From: Dugong dugon
Taxonomy: Eukaryota; Chordata; Mammalia; Sirenia; Dugongidae
Direction of reading: 5' to 3'
DNA length: 64,000 bases
Assembly (NCBI GenBank): GCA_030035585.1
Contig: CM057469.1
Coordinates: 114,182,650-114,246,649, forward strand
Shown here in pieces: positions 1 to 12,577 of this stretch. The notes beneath the pieces are model-generated. The model did not search any database. It was not told where the DNA came from and was given only the letters and a program-made list of their open reading frames with translations. The position numbers were made by a program, and so were the translations under genes. The first letter of the stretch is position 1, and each line of letters starts with the position of its first letter.

Positions 1-134
1 AAGATTGAAGTTGTCAAGGATTTTGCTTTGCTTGGATCCAGAATCAACGCCCGTGGAAGCAGCAGTCAAGAAATTAAACGACACATTGCATTGGGCAAAT
101 GTGCTGCAAGAGAGCTTTTTAAAGTGTTAAAAAA
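1..134 (+). mobile_element. RTE-class LINE, 3' half, upstream piece of a split copy
   Basis: This stretch matches the RTE copy at about 48550-48675 in this window, including the 'attgaagttgtcaagga' and 'cagcagtcaagaaat' blocks, so it is the C-terminal coding part of an RTE (Bov-B-like) LINE. The element enters from outside the window and is interrupted at 134 by an L1 3' end. The same RTE resumes at 637. No intact reading frame remains. RTE LINEs normally encode an apurinic endonuclease plus reverse transcriptase; only the distal part of that ORF is represented here. Confidence 0.85.
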
Positions 135-636
135 AACACCAGACTGAGTCCAGCACAACTAAATGGTTCTGGGCTACCACCACCGACCACTCTGACAGGG
201 ATCTAAATAGAGGTTCCCAGACAGAACTGGAGAAAAGTAGAATAAAATCCTAACTAAAAAAAAAAAAATAGACCAGGCTTACTGGTCTGACAGAGACTGG
301 AGAAACTGCTAGAGTATGGCCCCTGGACTCCCTTTTAATTCAGTACTGGATTACTCCTGAGGTTCACGTTTTAGCCAAAGATTAGACAGGCCCATAAAAC
401 AAAATGAGACTAAATGGGCACTTCAGACCAGGGGCAAGGATGAGAAAGCAGGAGGGGACAGGAAATCTGGTCATAAATATGGAACCCAAGGTCAAGAAGG
501 GGTGGGTGTTGACATGTCATAGGAGTGGCAACCAATGTCACAAAACAATATGTGTATTAATTGTTTAGTGATAAACTAATTTACTCTGTAAATCCTCATC
601 TAAAATACATTAAAAAAAAAAAACTTAATGGAAAGA
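135..636 (+). mobile_element. 5'-truncated L1 3'UTR fragment inserted in the RTE
   Basis: The segment aligns by eye with the 3'UTR of the full-length L1 at about 11870-12345 (shared blocks 'ctgagtccag', 'gactggagaaac', 'gtatggcccc', 'gataaact'). It ends in an A-rich tail at 611-623. It is flanked by 'aaagtgttaaaaaa' (121-134) and 'aaagtggtaaaaaa' (637-650), a 14-bp TSD with one mismatch, placed exactly where the RTE reading is interrupted. It therefore inserted after the RTE. About 13 extra bases lie between the A-run and the downstream TSD copy. It carries no coding sequence. Confidence 0.88.
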
Positions 637-1135
637 AAAGTGGTAAAAAACAAAGACATCTCTTTGAAGACTCAGGTGTGTCTGACCTAAGCCAAGTTGT
701 TTGCAATTGCCTCATATGCATGTGAAAGTTAGACAATAAATAAAGAAGACAGAAGAAAAATTGATGCCTTTGAACTATGGCGTTGGTGAAGAATATTGAA
801 TATACCATGGACTGCCAGAAGAACTGAGCTAATCAGTCTTGGAAGAAGTACAGTCAGAATGTTCCTTAGAAGCAAGGATGGCAAGACTTCATCTCACATA
901 CTTTGGACATGTCATCAGGAGGGATCAGTTCCTGGAGAAGGACATCATGCTTGGTAAAACAGAGGGTCAGTGAAAAAAGAGAAGACTGTCAATGAGATAG
1001 ATTGATACAAGGTCTGCTATAGTGGACTCAAGTATAGCAGTGATTTCGAGGATGGCGCAGGACCGGGCAGTGTTTCATTCTGCTGTACATAGGGTTATGA
1101 GTTGGAATCAACTAGACGGCACCTGACAACAATAT
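637..1135 (+). mobile_element. RTE-class LINE 3' end, downstream piece of the split copy
   Basis: This continues the RTE sequence begun at position 1, after the nested L1. It contains the conserved 3' blocks 'gaatattgaatataccatgg', 'gacatcatgcttggtaaa' and 'ggatggcgcaggaccgggca', and the terminal 'gacggcacctgacaacaat' of the family. It matches 48680-49150 and, reversed, 17691-18100. Small indels and stops break the distal RT reading frame. Confidence 0.88.
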
Positions 1136-1458
1136 CGTGTATATATGTATTTATCGATACCATAAACATTTTTTCCCCTTATCTCTTGATGGTAGACTTA
1201 TGGGAACTTTTATTGTTATAAACGTTTAATACATTTTCTTTTTCAGATGACATGTAGTATGTGGATAGCAAAATCATTCAATCAACAGATAGTGATTGAG
1301 TTTTAGAAAACAAAAAAAGAAGAATGATCTTGAATAATGATTTTCAACCCATATCAAGAGCCATAACTAATATGTTTATCAACTATAGGTATCTTTGTTT
1401 CTCTGTTAAAATAAAAATTAGAATTCGCCTAGTTATTAAAGAGATTAAGAATGCATGC
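1136..1458. other. Unrecognised AT-rich sequence
   Basis: I see no gene or named repeat between the RTE 3' end and the solo LTR. Its last five bases, 'catgc' at 1454-1458, are one copy of the LTR target-site duplication. Confidence 0.5.
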
Positions 1459-1988
1459 TGTCTTAGATATCTACTGCTGCTCTAACAGAAATGCCACAAG
1501 TGGATGGCTTTAGCAAAGAGAAATTTATTTCCTCACAGTACAGTAGGCTAAATGTCCAAATTCAGGGCGTTAGCTCCAGGCGACGGCTTTCTCTCTCTGT
1601 TGGCTCTGGAGGAAGAGCAATCTTCCCCTGGACTAGGAGATTCTCTGTGCACAAACCTCAGGTCCAAAGGATGCGCCATGCTCGCAGTACTGCTTTCTTG
1701 GTGGTATGAGCCCTGCCCCTCCCTATCCCTCTATACACTTCTCTTTTTTTTTTTTATATCATGAAAGAAACTGCCTCAAGACAAAATCCAATCCCGTAGA
1801 TTGAGTCCTGCCTCATCAACACAACTCCCGCCCATCCCCTCTCATTAACATCATAGAGGCAGGATTTACAACACAGAGGAAAATCACATCAGATGACAAA
1901 ATGGTGGACAATCACAAAATACCAGGAATCATGGCCCAGCCAAACTGATACACACATTTTTTTGTGGGATGCAATTCAATCCATGACA
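1459..1988 (-). mobile_element. Solo LTR, ERVL-MaLR (MLT1-like), minus strand
   Basis: Read on the minus strand it begins TGTCATGGATTGAATT and ends CTAAGACA, the termini of the MLT1-like LTRs that also occur at 28907, 33371 and 40414. It is bounded by perfect 5-bp direct repeats 'catgc' at 1454-1458 and 1989-1993, the TSD size expected for ERVL/MaLR integrase. No internal retroviral region adjoins it, so it is a solo LTR left by LTR-LTR recombination. Short ORFs inside are on the opposite strand and not meaningful. Confidence 0.88.
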
Positions 1989-1993
1989 CATGC

Positions 1994-4456
1994 TTTGGTA
2001 AAACACGTTCTGATAGATTAAATAATTTAGTATTAGAAAAACGATGACAGTAAGCGATACCAGAAAGGAGAAGGGTTAATAAATAGTAACCTCCTTGTGT
2101 TTGACAAGATATTAGAGTAACAAAAGCAGATATAAAGCTTGAAGACAGTCTTATATATGTCTTCAGAACCTAACTACATGGAATGTACCTTTTGAGTGGG
2201 CAGGTGAGTGAACATTAATGGATACCACTAAGACATTTTTCTTGCCCTACTTGTAACAAGACTCAAGTGTGACCTGGATGGCTCCCTGGTGCTTAGATTT
2301 ATACTCTTCTCAGAGACATTGGATATTGTATTTCACTACAAAGAGCTAAAAATATTGCAAGCATTATTTATAAATCTTTTTGAAAAATGCATTTTCTTAG
2401 CAGCAACTATGGCAACAGGGAACTCGAAATGACACTGGAAAAGAATTGAGCTCAGCTGCAATGGGTAATGCACACAGGATTTATATTTTACCACTGTCTA
2501 TATTTTGAAACCAGAGAAACCAAAATAAACATTCAATATATACAATCACTTTCTGTATCTAATGCATGTGTTCCATTTAAGTAACATTTAAATGTTATGA
2601 TATAAAGTACATTTACTTAATCATCATGAAAAATTTATAAACATAAAGCAAGTAGAGGTGAATGAAAATCATTGTATTTCTAGGGTACAGCCAAATTTAC
2701 ATACTTGCAATAATACTAGCATTTCTAGCCATAGGGCTCATATTACTGCCATTTTTTATAAATTCCATAAACTATTTCTGGAAATGAGGATATGAGCATT
2801 CTTTTTAAGTGTTTAATTTGTAGCAAATATGATAGTTTTTCCTCTTCTACATATTACTTTAAGAACACACCTGCAGTAGCCATTTCTAGTGTATTAGGCA
2901 CAAAATTGGTTTATTTCTTACCAGTCATTTGTCCATTTTCTTAATAAGAAAAATTTCTGCTAGCTATAATCTTTCTTACTAAAATACATATATGTACGTA
3001 TATTTTTTTTTCTTAAAATTAAAAGCTGATGCAAGTTACAGAATTAATCATCAATTCTTATTTGGATTAGTACTTTTAGACTGTTGTTAGCAAGTCCAGG
3101 CAAATTCCTTCTCCAAGAATAATACTGAAATGTGTTGCAATCATGAAAATTGGTATATACCATTACATGGCTTGACCATCATTTAATTATTTAATATAGT
3201 TTGTTGGAAGTCTTTGTTTCTGATTTTTCCCAAGATTTTCATGGTTTTACACATTCTGTAGCAAATACCCTTGTAGTTAAATCTTGATGCACATGCTTGT
3301 TTATAAGGATTTATTGCTAGATATACAGATATTAGGTCAAAGATTATAGGCATTTTCAAGATTTTAATGCCTATTGAAAAAAATTCCCATCTGAAAATAT
3401 GTAGAAATTTGCAAATATGATACAGGATTTTTTCCCAATACTAAATATTAGACTTTTTACAAAAAGATTTATATGTTTCCGTTTGATAGGTAAATAAAAT
3501 TGTATATTATTATTTCAACTTGTATTTTTTAAATACTAATAGCATTCAATGTTTTTATATAACTTTTTTTTTCTTTTTTGGGGGTTACATGTTCACTTTT
3601 TGTGCCTATTTATTTAGTAAAAATATTACTTCCCTTGTAATAACATATGTTGCAACATTTTTCTGGATCTGTGGTATGCCTTTTCATTTTATCTACGGTG
3701 TGTTGTTCCTGGACACAATTTTTAAAAGTTATGTACTAAAATAAAACAGACAAACAAAAAAACAAAATGCTTACTCCGTTTGGTTTTATGGCTAATTAAT
3801 ATAAAAATACCCAAAATTCTTTTCAACCAATAAAGAATGTGTAATTTGATTTTGTCTCTTGTAACAGTATCAACATCGTTGTTTTCATATCAGGGACATC
3901 GCTGATCTCAAGCACTTTGCTTCAGAGGCCTCCTAGAGGGAGCTGAGTCACCCCGTCACAGTTCCCATCATACTTAACTGTTTCCTGGACGTTGATTTTC
4001 ACAAGTAAATGTAAAAAGACACTCAAGGTGGGGTTGGCCACACTCTTTTTGGCTCAGAATGAAACTTGACTTTGGTAGAGGAATGCCTGTTGACTTTTCT
4101 AGTTCTGAGTCAGAAGGCAGTGACCGGCCAAGGCCAAGCCTCTGAGCCCCCCATTCTGTTTCTGTTCATAAGGTGATGCTTGGGCTCAGCACTGGAGACA
4201 GGGTTTCCTGACTTGGAAAACTTACCACAGACCCATTAGCTATTCTGGCATTAGTAAATCTCGCTGTCCACACCACCTTCCTCATATTTCTTTTCTATCT
4301 GTAGGAAGATTTTCTTCAAGAATTTTAAATGCTACCAGAGAACTACATAAATTCCCTCTCTCCCTTTTACTAAAAAAAAAAAAAAAAAGTTTAATTTTTT
4401 ATATGGATTTTATATTATTATTAAAATAACAAACAGTTTGACTTATTTAGATGGAC
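1994..4456. other. Long AT-rich stretch without recognised gene
   Basis: About 2.5 kb with poly-A and poly-T runs and no recognisable coding frame. One 74-codon open frame at 3520-3744 lies in T-rich sequence and looks like chance. The part at about 3895-4260 is visibly more GC-rich than its surroundings and non-repetitive; it is listed separately. Confidence 0.5.
3895..4260. other. GC-richer non-repetitive island (possible conserved noncoding element)
   Basis: This block is noticeably less AT-rich than its flanks and matches no repeat family I recognise. It has no long ORF in either strand and no clear splice-bounded exon. It could be a conserved noncoding element or simply old unique sequence. 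Confidence 0.25.
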
Positions 4457-4471
4457 AAAATGTTTGCTAAA

Positions 4472-6020
4472 GGACACACTTCCGGCAAAATGGCGCTCTA
4501 GGCAGAAACGCCACACTGTCACTCCACAGCAAAGATCTGAAAAACTAAGCCGAACAGAGAAAACAACAATCCTGAAACCCTAAAACATCAAATAAAGAGA
4601 TAAAGAACTCAGCCAAGCACCAAATGGAGTGAGAAAACTGACAGAGAATGGACAGCAAGGAGAGATTCATGCAGAGGTCCCCTATCAGCTAACGCAGTGT
4701 GGATCCTCCATCTTGGACTCTTATCAGAGACCAGCAAACAGGGGGTATGAGAAAGCAGCTTCACGGAGCTTCCAGTGGGAAACAAAACAACCAGCTATTT
4801 GTGACATATGCTTTCCTACCCCCCACCCTTATTCACCCCCGCTCGGCCCCCTCTGCGTCCCGCGGCCACAATCTCTTGTCTGGGAAGCACCAACTGCTTG
4901 TATTCCACCCACCCGAACGGGCTGGCTCTCTGAGTGTCATTTGTTGGCTGCTTGTGTTGCTTTATTCCACTTCTTTGGATTTCTTCCTTACCTCTTACCA
5001 CCTCCCCCTCCTTTCGCTCAAATACCTGGCTCCGTGTGCCATCTTTGCTTCTTCCTGAGGGGCTGTGGAGCTCCGTTCGAGTGTGGAACTGCTTCCCAGT
5101 CTGGGTTGCTGTGCTGGTGGGATCCTGGGACTTTTGTTCCTTTGTTTGTTTTGAGTTGTTTGTTTGTTTTCTTTTCCTTTTCTTGAGTTGGGAGCCCGTT
5201 CTGGCCAGGTGGTGCTGCGTGGCTTGAAACCGACCCCCTCAGCATGCACAGAAGTGCAGAGGGATCCCTGAGGGCATTTCTTCCTTCATGGTTTTTTTTT
5301 TTTTCCCTTTCTTTTCAGTTTTTTTGGGAGCTTTCCTTGTTCTTCTTCTTTTTTTAAATTTGTTTTGTTTTGTTTGCCCTCTTTTTCCCTTTTTGTCTTT
5401 CTTAATTACTCAGTTACTTGTCTCTCTATTTCTTCCTTCTCTTTCTGTTCCCTGAATACCTGGTTTTGTATACCTCTACGCCTTCTAGCGAGGCTGTACT
5501 GCAACACCTGAGAACAACTTCCCCAGACTTCGTAGCCGCACCACTGGGATCTCTGGGAACTTTGCTGTTCTTTAACGTTTCCAACTTTTATTTATCCATT
5601 CTTTTCTTTTCTTTTTTTTCTTCCTCTTCCCCTTTTTGTTTTTCTCCATTTTTACTAGTCTCTCATCTCTCCACTCCAATGGCAAGCTCCCCTAGCATTC
5701 TTTTTTGTTTGTTTGTATGTTTTTGGCTCCTGTTCCTCTCTCCTCTCTCCCATATCCATCTTAGCTCCACACATCACAATCTCCCCTCTACATCCTGCCT
5801 ACCTGCATCATGCGCTTAACATCACACCACCAAGCAGCACAGGCACAGCCTACTGGAACCTGCCCTGCACTGATTACTGACCCGCCCTGGTGGCAGTAGT
5901 AAGTGTCACAAACAACCCGTACCAGTAACTCTTCTTTAGCTAGACCTCACCTGCCATACCGTATCTGAGTGACTGACCCTGCCAATTGGAGAAGGAGGTG
6001 AAAGGTATTGTGCCCACAGA
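4472..6020 (+). promoter_or_regulatory. L1 5'UTR (ancestral internal promoter region)
   Basis: About 1.5 kb between the L1 5' end and the first ORF1-like sequence. It is pyrimidine-rich in its second half (about 5290-5770) and GC-richer near 4800-5100. L1 5'UTRs carry the internal RNA polymerase II promoter. No specific promoter element was identified here, and the long open frames (for example 4629-5186) have no similarity to L1 proteins. Confidence 0.6.
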
Positions 6021-7180
6021 TGAGAAAACAACAAAGAACACACAGCCCGCCTGCTTAGACATAGACAAATTTTTTTTAAAAAAGGGATGAAACAAACAAA
6101 TCCACAATCAATAAATGAGAAAAATAACTACTGAATGCCCCGAAGACAGCAGACAATATCAAAACTTTTAAAAAACAGGAGAGGATGGTTCCAGTAGGCA
6201 TCCAAAATAAAACAACAGATGACTTTCCAGTGGAATAAAAGGCATTAGAACTACCTGATAGGGAATTCAAATCTCTAATACTCAGAATTCTCCAAGAGCT
6301 GAGGCAAAAAGCTGACAAAAATGAGGAAAAAAACAGACAAATTCATGGAAAATACAGACAAAAAAATGTAATAATTCAGGAAAATAATGCAGGAACAAAA
6401 TGCCAAAATAAATTCACAACTAGAAATTATACAAAGACAACTATTAGAAATCCAAAAGATAAACAACAAGATTTCAGAAATGGACGATGTCATAGAAGGA
6501 CAGAGAAGCAGATTTGAAATGGTGGAAGACGGGATCAGTTGAATAGAAGACAAACACTTGGATACGACTCTGTTTCAGGAAAACTCAGAAAAAAGAACAA
6601 AGAAAAATGATGAGACCCTGAGAGTTATGAGGGATGAAATCAAAAGCAAAAATTTGTGAGTGATAGGAGTTTCAGAACAGGGGGAGAAAACATAAAACAC
6701 AGACAGGATCATTGAGGAACTGCTGACAGAAAACTTCCCCAATATAATGAAAGACGAAAAGCTGGTCACCCAAGAAGCTTGAAGAACCCCATATAGGAAC
6801 CCCAAAAGAAAATCACCAAGGCATATCGTAATCACACTCACCAAAACCAAAGACAAACAAAGAATCCTGAGAGTGGCTCATGAAAAACAAGAAGTCACAT
6901 ACAAGGAGAAACAATAAGACTAAGCTCACATTATTCAGCAGAAACCATACAGGCAAGAAGGCAATGGGATGACATATATAAAACCTTGAAAGAAGAAAAT
7001 TGTCAGCCAAGAATAATATATCCTGGAAAACTCTCTTTCAAATATGATGGTGAAATTAGGTCATTTCCAGATAAACAGAAATTAAGGGAATATGTAAAAG
7101 TCAAACCAAACTTACGAGAATTATTAAAGGGAGTTCTTCAATCTGAGAACAAACAACTTCAGCTCACAGGCAGAATCTAG
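6021..7180 (+). pseudogene. L1 ORF1 (RNA-binding chaperone) pseudogene
   Basis: The translated remains follow the family layout. An early helical, Lys/Glu-rich part lies at about 6250-6600. The RRM part contains IIEELLTENFPN (about 6709-6745) and PRHIVITLTK (about 6816-6845). The C-terminal domain spans 6986-7177 and includes 'ILYPGKLSF'-like and 'FPDKQKLREY' signatures. ORF1p normally forms coiled-coil trimers that coat L1 RNA. The frame opened by the ATG at 6021 hits a stop within 13 codons, and further stops and shifts occur through the RRM, so no product is expected. Confidence 0.8.
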
Positions 7181-7623
7181 GATGCAGGATCGTACCAGCC
7201 AGATACCAACCTAGAAAATGAACTCTCAGGGACTATACAAAAGCAAAAGAAATACAACAGGGACTCAGAGCAGTTAATCAATAAATGACAACAACATCAA
7301 AACAATAAAAGAGGGAATAAACAGCATAGGTACAGAACCTTCTAATGGACAGGAAGGTAAGGCACTACCAAGTAATGGTAGACTGCTTCAAACTTAGAAA
7401 GATAAGGGTAAAATTCACGGTAACCAGAAAGAAAGTTAACAAACATACTCATAAAAATAAAGGGGAAAAACATAAAGCCTCAGCAAAAACAAAAGAAATG
7501 AAAAAAAAAATCCAAAAACAAAAGTAACTCAGCACAAGAGAGTACGAAGAACAAAGAAAACGTCAGCACCACAAAAAAAAAGCACTAGAAAATGACAGCA
7601 ACAAACTCACATCTATTAATAAT

Positions 7624-10600
7624 TAACATTGAATGTAAATGGATTCAATGCACCTATAAAGATACGGAGAGTGACAGAATGGGTAAGAAAACAGGATCCA
7701 TCAATATGCTGTTTACAAGAGACACACCTTAGAAACAAAGATGTAAATTTATTAAAATTCAAAGGCTGGAAAAAAGTATATCAAGCTAACAACTACCAAA
7801 AAAGAGCAGGAGTGGCAATTCTAATCTCAGATAAAATGGACTTTAAAACAAAATCCACCATAAAAGACAAAGAAGGACACTATATAATGATTAAGGGGAC
7901 GATCCATCACGAAGACATAACCATAATAAACATCTATGCACCCAATGACAGGGATCCAAAATACATAAAAAAAACTCAGCACTGAAAAGAGAAATTGACA
8001 GTTCCACAATAATAGTAGGAGACTTCACCACACCACTCTCAGTAAAGGACAGAACAACTAAGAAGAAACTCAGCAAAGATACAGAAGACCTAAAGGGCAC
8101 AATCAGCCAACTTGACCTCATAGACATATATAGAACACTCCATCCAACCGCTGCAAAGTACACATTCTTTTCCAGTGCACATGGAACATTCTCCAGAACA
8201 GACCACATCTTAGGTGATAGAGTAATCATCAACAAGATCAAAAATGTTGAGATAATTCAAAGTATCTTCTCTGATCACAATGCCATCAAGGTAGAAATTA
8301 ACAACAGAAAGAGCAAGGAATAAAAATCAATTACATGGAAACTGAATAATACCCTACTTACTCATCACTGGGTAATAGAAGAAATCAGAGATGGAATCAA
8401 AAAATTCCCAGAATCAAATGAGAATGAAAACCCATCATACCAAAACCTTTGGGACACAGCAGAGGCAGTCCGCAGAGGACAATTTATAGCAATAGATGCA
8501 CACATCAAAAAAGAAGAAAGGGACAAATGAAAACATTAACTACAGAACTCAATCAAACAGAAAAAGAACAGCAAAAAAAGCCCATGGCCATGGGAAGAAA
8601 GGAAATAGCAAAGATCAGAGCAGAAATAAATGAAATAGAGAACAGAAAAACAACAGAAAGAATCAACAAAACCAAAAGCTGGTTCTTTGAAAGAATCAAT
8701 CAAATTGACAAACCACTGGCCAGACTGACAAAAGAAAAACAGGAGAGGACACAAATAACCCAAATAAGAAATGAAACGGTGGATATTAGAATAGACCCAA
8801 CTGAAATAAAAAAGGTTTATAACAGAATATTGTGAAAAACTACACTCCAACAAATTTGAAAACCTAGCGGAAATGGATAAAATTCTAGAAATACACTACC
8901 TACGCAAGCTACAACAAAGTGATGTTGAAAATCTGAATAGACCCATAACAAGAGAAGAGATTGAAAAGGTAATAAAAAAAAGTCCCAACCAAAAAAAGCC
9001 CTGGCCCAGATGGCTTCACTGGACAATTCTACAAAACATTTACAGAAGAGATTGTACCAGTACTACTCAAGCTATTTCAGAGCATAGAAGAGGAAGCAAC
9101 ACTTCCAAATTCATTCTGTGAAGCCAGCATAACGCTGATACCAAAACTAGTCAAAGACATCACAAAAAAAGAAAATTACAGACCAATATCTCTCATGAAT
9201 ATAGATGCAAAAATTCTGAACAAAATTCTAGCCAATGGAATTCAGCATCATATCAAAAAAAATAATACACCACAACCAAGTAGGATTCATACCAGGTATG
9301 CAAGGATGGTTCAACATTAGAAAATCCATCAACGTAATCCACCACATAAATAAAAGGAAAGAAAAGAATCACATGATCATCTCAACTGACACAGAAAAAG
9401 CATTTGACAAAGTCCAATACCCATTCCTGATAAAAACTCTCAATAAAATAGGTATAAAAGGAAAATTTCTCAACATAATAAAGGGCATCTATGCAAAACC
9501 AATGGCCAACATCATTCTTAATGGAGAGAGGCTGAAAACATTCCCCCTGAAAACAGGGACAAGACAAGGATGCCCTTTATCACCAATCCTATTTAACATT
9601 GTGCTGGAAGTTCTAGCTAGAGCAATAAGGCAAGAAGAAGAAATAAAGGGCATCCAAATTGATAATGAAAATGTTAAACTGTCCCTGTTTGTGGATGATA
9701 TGATACTATACGTAGAAAACCTTAAAGATTCCATGAGAAATCTACTGGAACTAATAGAAAGATTCAACAGAGTAGCAGGATAGAAGATAAACATACAAAA
9801 ATCAGTTGGATTCTTATACACCAATAAGGAGAATTATGAAAAGGGAATCAGAAAAACAATACCATTTATAATAGCCCATAAAAAATAAAATACTTAGGAA
9901 TAAATCTAACTAGGGCTGTAAAAGACCTATACAAAGAAAACTACAAAACACTACTGCAAGAAACGCAAAGGGATCTACATAAATGGAAAACATACCATGC
10001 TCATGGATAGGCAGACTTAACATGTGAAAATGACAATTTTACCCAAAGCAATTTACAAATACAACACAATCCTGATCCAAATACCAACAACATTCTTCAA
10101 AGAGATGGAAAAACTAATCATTAACTTTCTATGGAAAGGGAAGAAGCCCCAAATAAGTAAAGCACTACTGAAGAAGAAGAATAAAGTAGGAGGACTCACA
10201 CTACCTTACTTCAGAACCTACTATACAGCTACAGTAGTCAAAACAGCCTGGTACTGGTACAACGACAGATACGTTGACCAATGGAACAGAATTGAGAGCC
10301 CAGATGTAAATCCATCCACCTATGGTCACCTGATCTTCGACAAGGGCCCAAAGTCCATCAAACGGGGAAAAGACAGTCTTTTTAACAAATGGTGCTGGCA
10401 AAACTGGATATCCATCTGCAAAAAAATGAAACAGGACCCATACCTCACACTGTATACAAAAACTACTTCAAAATGGATCAAAGACCTGAATATAAAGCCT
10501 AAAACTAGAAAGTTCATAGAAGAAAAAATAGGACAAACACTACAGGCCTTAATACACTGCATTAACAGGATACAAACCATAACCATCAACGCACAAACCC

Positions 10601-11410
10601 CAAAAGATAAGCTAGATAACTGGGATCTTCAAAACATCAAACACCTATGCTCTTCAAAAGACTTCACCAAAAGAGTAAAAAGAGAACCTTCAGACTGGGA
10701 AAAAATTTTTGGACAGTACCAGTCAGACAAAGGTCTAATCTCCATAATCTACAAGAAAATCCAACACCTCTACAACAAAAAGACAAATAAGCCTATTAAA
10801 AAATGGGCAAAGGAAATGAACAGACACTTCACCAAAGAAGACATTCAAATGGCCAACAGACACATGAGGAAATGCTCATGATCACTAGCCATTAGAGAAA
10901 TGCAAATTAAAACCACAATGAGATACCCTCTTACCCTGGCATTACTGGCACGAATCAAAAACACTGGAAATAACAAATGTTGGAGCGGCTGCGGGGAGAT
11001 GGGAACTCTTACGCATTGCTGGTGGGAATGCAAAATGATACAACTATTTTGGAAAATGATATGGTGCTTACTCAGAAAGCTAGAAATAGACATACCATTC
11101 GATCCAGCAATCCCACTCCTAGGAATATATCCTAGAGAAATAAGAGCCATCACTGGAATAGACATATGCACACCTATGTTCATGGCAGCATTGTTCACAA
11201 TAGCAAAACAATGGAAATAACCTAGATGCCCATCAACAGATGAATGGATAAACAAACTATGGTACATACACAATGGGGTACTATGCAACGAGAAAGAACA
11301 ATGATGAATCTGTGAAGCATCTCATAACGTGGATGAAACTGGAGGACATTATGCTGAGTGAAATAAGTCGATCAGAAAAGGAGAAATACTGTATGAGACC
11401 TCTATTGTAA
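7624..11410 (+). pseudogene. L1 ORF2 (endonuclease / reverse transcriptase) pseudogene
   Basis: The endonuclease domain starts with LNVNGFNAP and keeps QETHLR, NIYAPND, and (after a frameshift near 7975) VGDFTTPLS and SDHNAIKVE. The RT domain (about 9150-9780) keeps [23 protein letters not shown] and the catalytic box at 9688-9699, read as F-V-D-D rather than the more usual F-A-D-D. The C-terminal region (10024-10881) is open for 285 codons. The Cys-rich motif [18 protein letters not shown] (10978-11031) fits CX3CX7HX4C. Several frameshifts (near 7975, 8525-8830, 9000-9235, 9783-10020, 10881) and a premature TAA at 11218-11220 inactivate it. The original stop is probably the TAA at 11408-11410. 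Confidence 0.88.
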
Positions 11411-12577
11411 AAACCCATGAAAAAGTTCACACAGAAAGTGTAACAATCTTTGTTGGTTACCAGGGATGGGAGGGGTGGGGGAGAAATACTAGATAGGCAA
11501 TAGATAAGTGGTATCTTCGGTGAAGGGTGAGACAGTACACAATACAGGGGAAACCAGCACAACTTGTACAAGGAAAGGTCATAGAAGCTCCACAGACACA
11601 TCCAAACTCCCTGAGGGAGTGAATTGCTGGGTGGAGGGTTGTTGGGACCATGGTTTTGGGGAACATCTAGCTCAATTGGCATAATACAGTTTACAAAGAC
11701 CATGTTCTACATTCTACCTTGGTGAGTAGTGTCTGGGGTCTTAAAAGCTTGTAAGCAGCTATCTAAAATACTCCACTGGTCTCATCCCTTCGGGAGCAAG
11801 GGAGAATGAAGAGAACAGTATACAAGGAAAATATTAGTCTGAAGGACTAATGGACCACAGCTACCAAGGCCTTCACCGGACTGAGTCCAGTACAGCTAGA
11901 TGGTGCCCGGCTACCACCACTGACTGCTCTGATGAGGATCACAATAGAGGGCTCTGAACAGAGCTGGAGAAGGATGTAGAGCATAATTCTAACTCACAAA
12001 AAAAAGACCAGATTTACTTGCCTGACAGAGACTGGAGAAACCCCGAGAGTATGGCCCCCAGACACCCTTTTAGCTCAGTGGTGAAGTCATTTCTGAGGTT
12101 CACCATTCAGCTGGTGAGTGGACAGCCCCATAAAATCAAATGGGACAAATGAGGTATAGCAGTCCAGGGACAAGGGCCAGAAGGTAGAAGGGGACAAGGA
12201 AGCTCGTGATAGGGAACGCAAGGTTGAGTAAAGATAGTGTTGATGTGTTGTGAGGTTGTTAACCATTGTCATAGGGCATCATGTGTACTAACTGTTAAAT
12301 GATAAACTATTTTGTTCTTTAAGCCTTCATCTAATGTGAGAAGAGCAGCTCAATTGGAAGAGCGTAGACAATGTCACTGAACCGTGCATGTAGAAATTTT
12401 TGAAATGGTGTATCTTTGTCTATGTATATTTTCACCAAAAAAAAAAAAGGTTGAGAAGGGAGAGGGTTGACATGTTGTGGGGTTGTTAACCAATGTCATA
12501 AAACAATATGTGTACTACTGTTTCATGAGAAACTATTTGTTCTGTAAGCCTTCACCTGAAGTAGAATTAAAAAAGAA
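11411..12577 (+). mobile_element. L1 3'UTR with duplicated 3' terminal module
   Basis: This is the 3'UTR of the full-length L1. Its terminal module ('ttgttaacca...gtca', '...gtgtacta', 'aaact.ttttgttctttaagcc') occurs at about 12222-12340 and again at about 12449-12560. A different 3'-end sequence containing 'tatattttcaccaa' and an A-run (12437-12448) separates them. The outer A-rich end at 12562-12577 abuts the downstream TSD copy. Either the tail was duplicated or a second, short L1 end landed in the first tail. Confidence 0.75.

Larger units (their letters stand above)
4472..12577 (+). mobile_element. Full-length L1 LINE with 15-bp TSD
   Basis: An about 8.1-kb L1 with all four parts in order: a long 5'UTR opening at 'acttccggcaaaatggcg' (4479), ORF1 remains ending at 7180, ORF2 remains 7624-11410, and a 3'UTR with A-rich ends. 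It is flanked by 'aaaatgtttgctaaa' (4457-4471) and 'aaaatggttgctaaa' (12578-12592), a 15-bp TSD with one mismatch. That indicates a complete target-primed insertion with both ends preserved. Both ORFs carry several frameshifts and stops, so it cannot mobilise itself. Confidence 0.93.

Noticed and set aside
4629-5819. Long open frames (185, 119, 133 codons) upstream of L1 ORF1
   Set aside because: They lie in the L1 5'UTR, overlap each other in different frames and strands, are rich in low-complexity Phe/Pro/Ser, and resemble no L1 or other protein I know.
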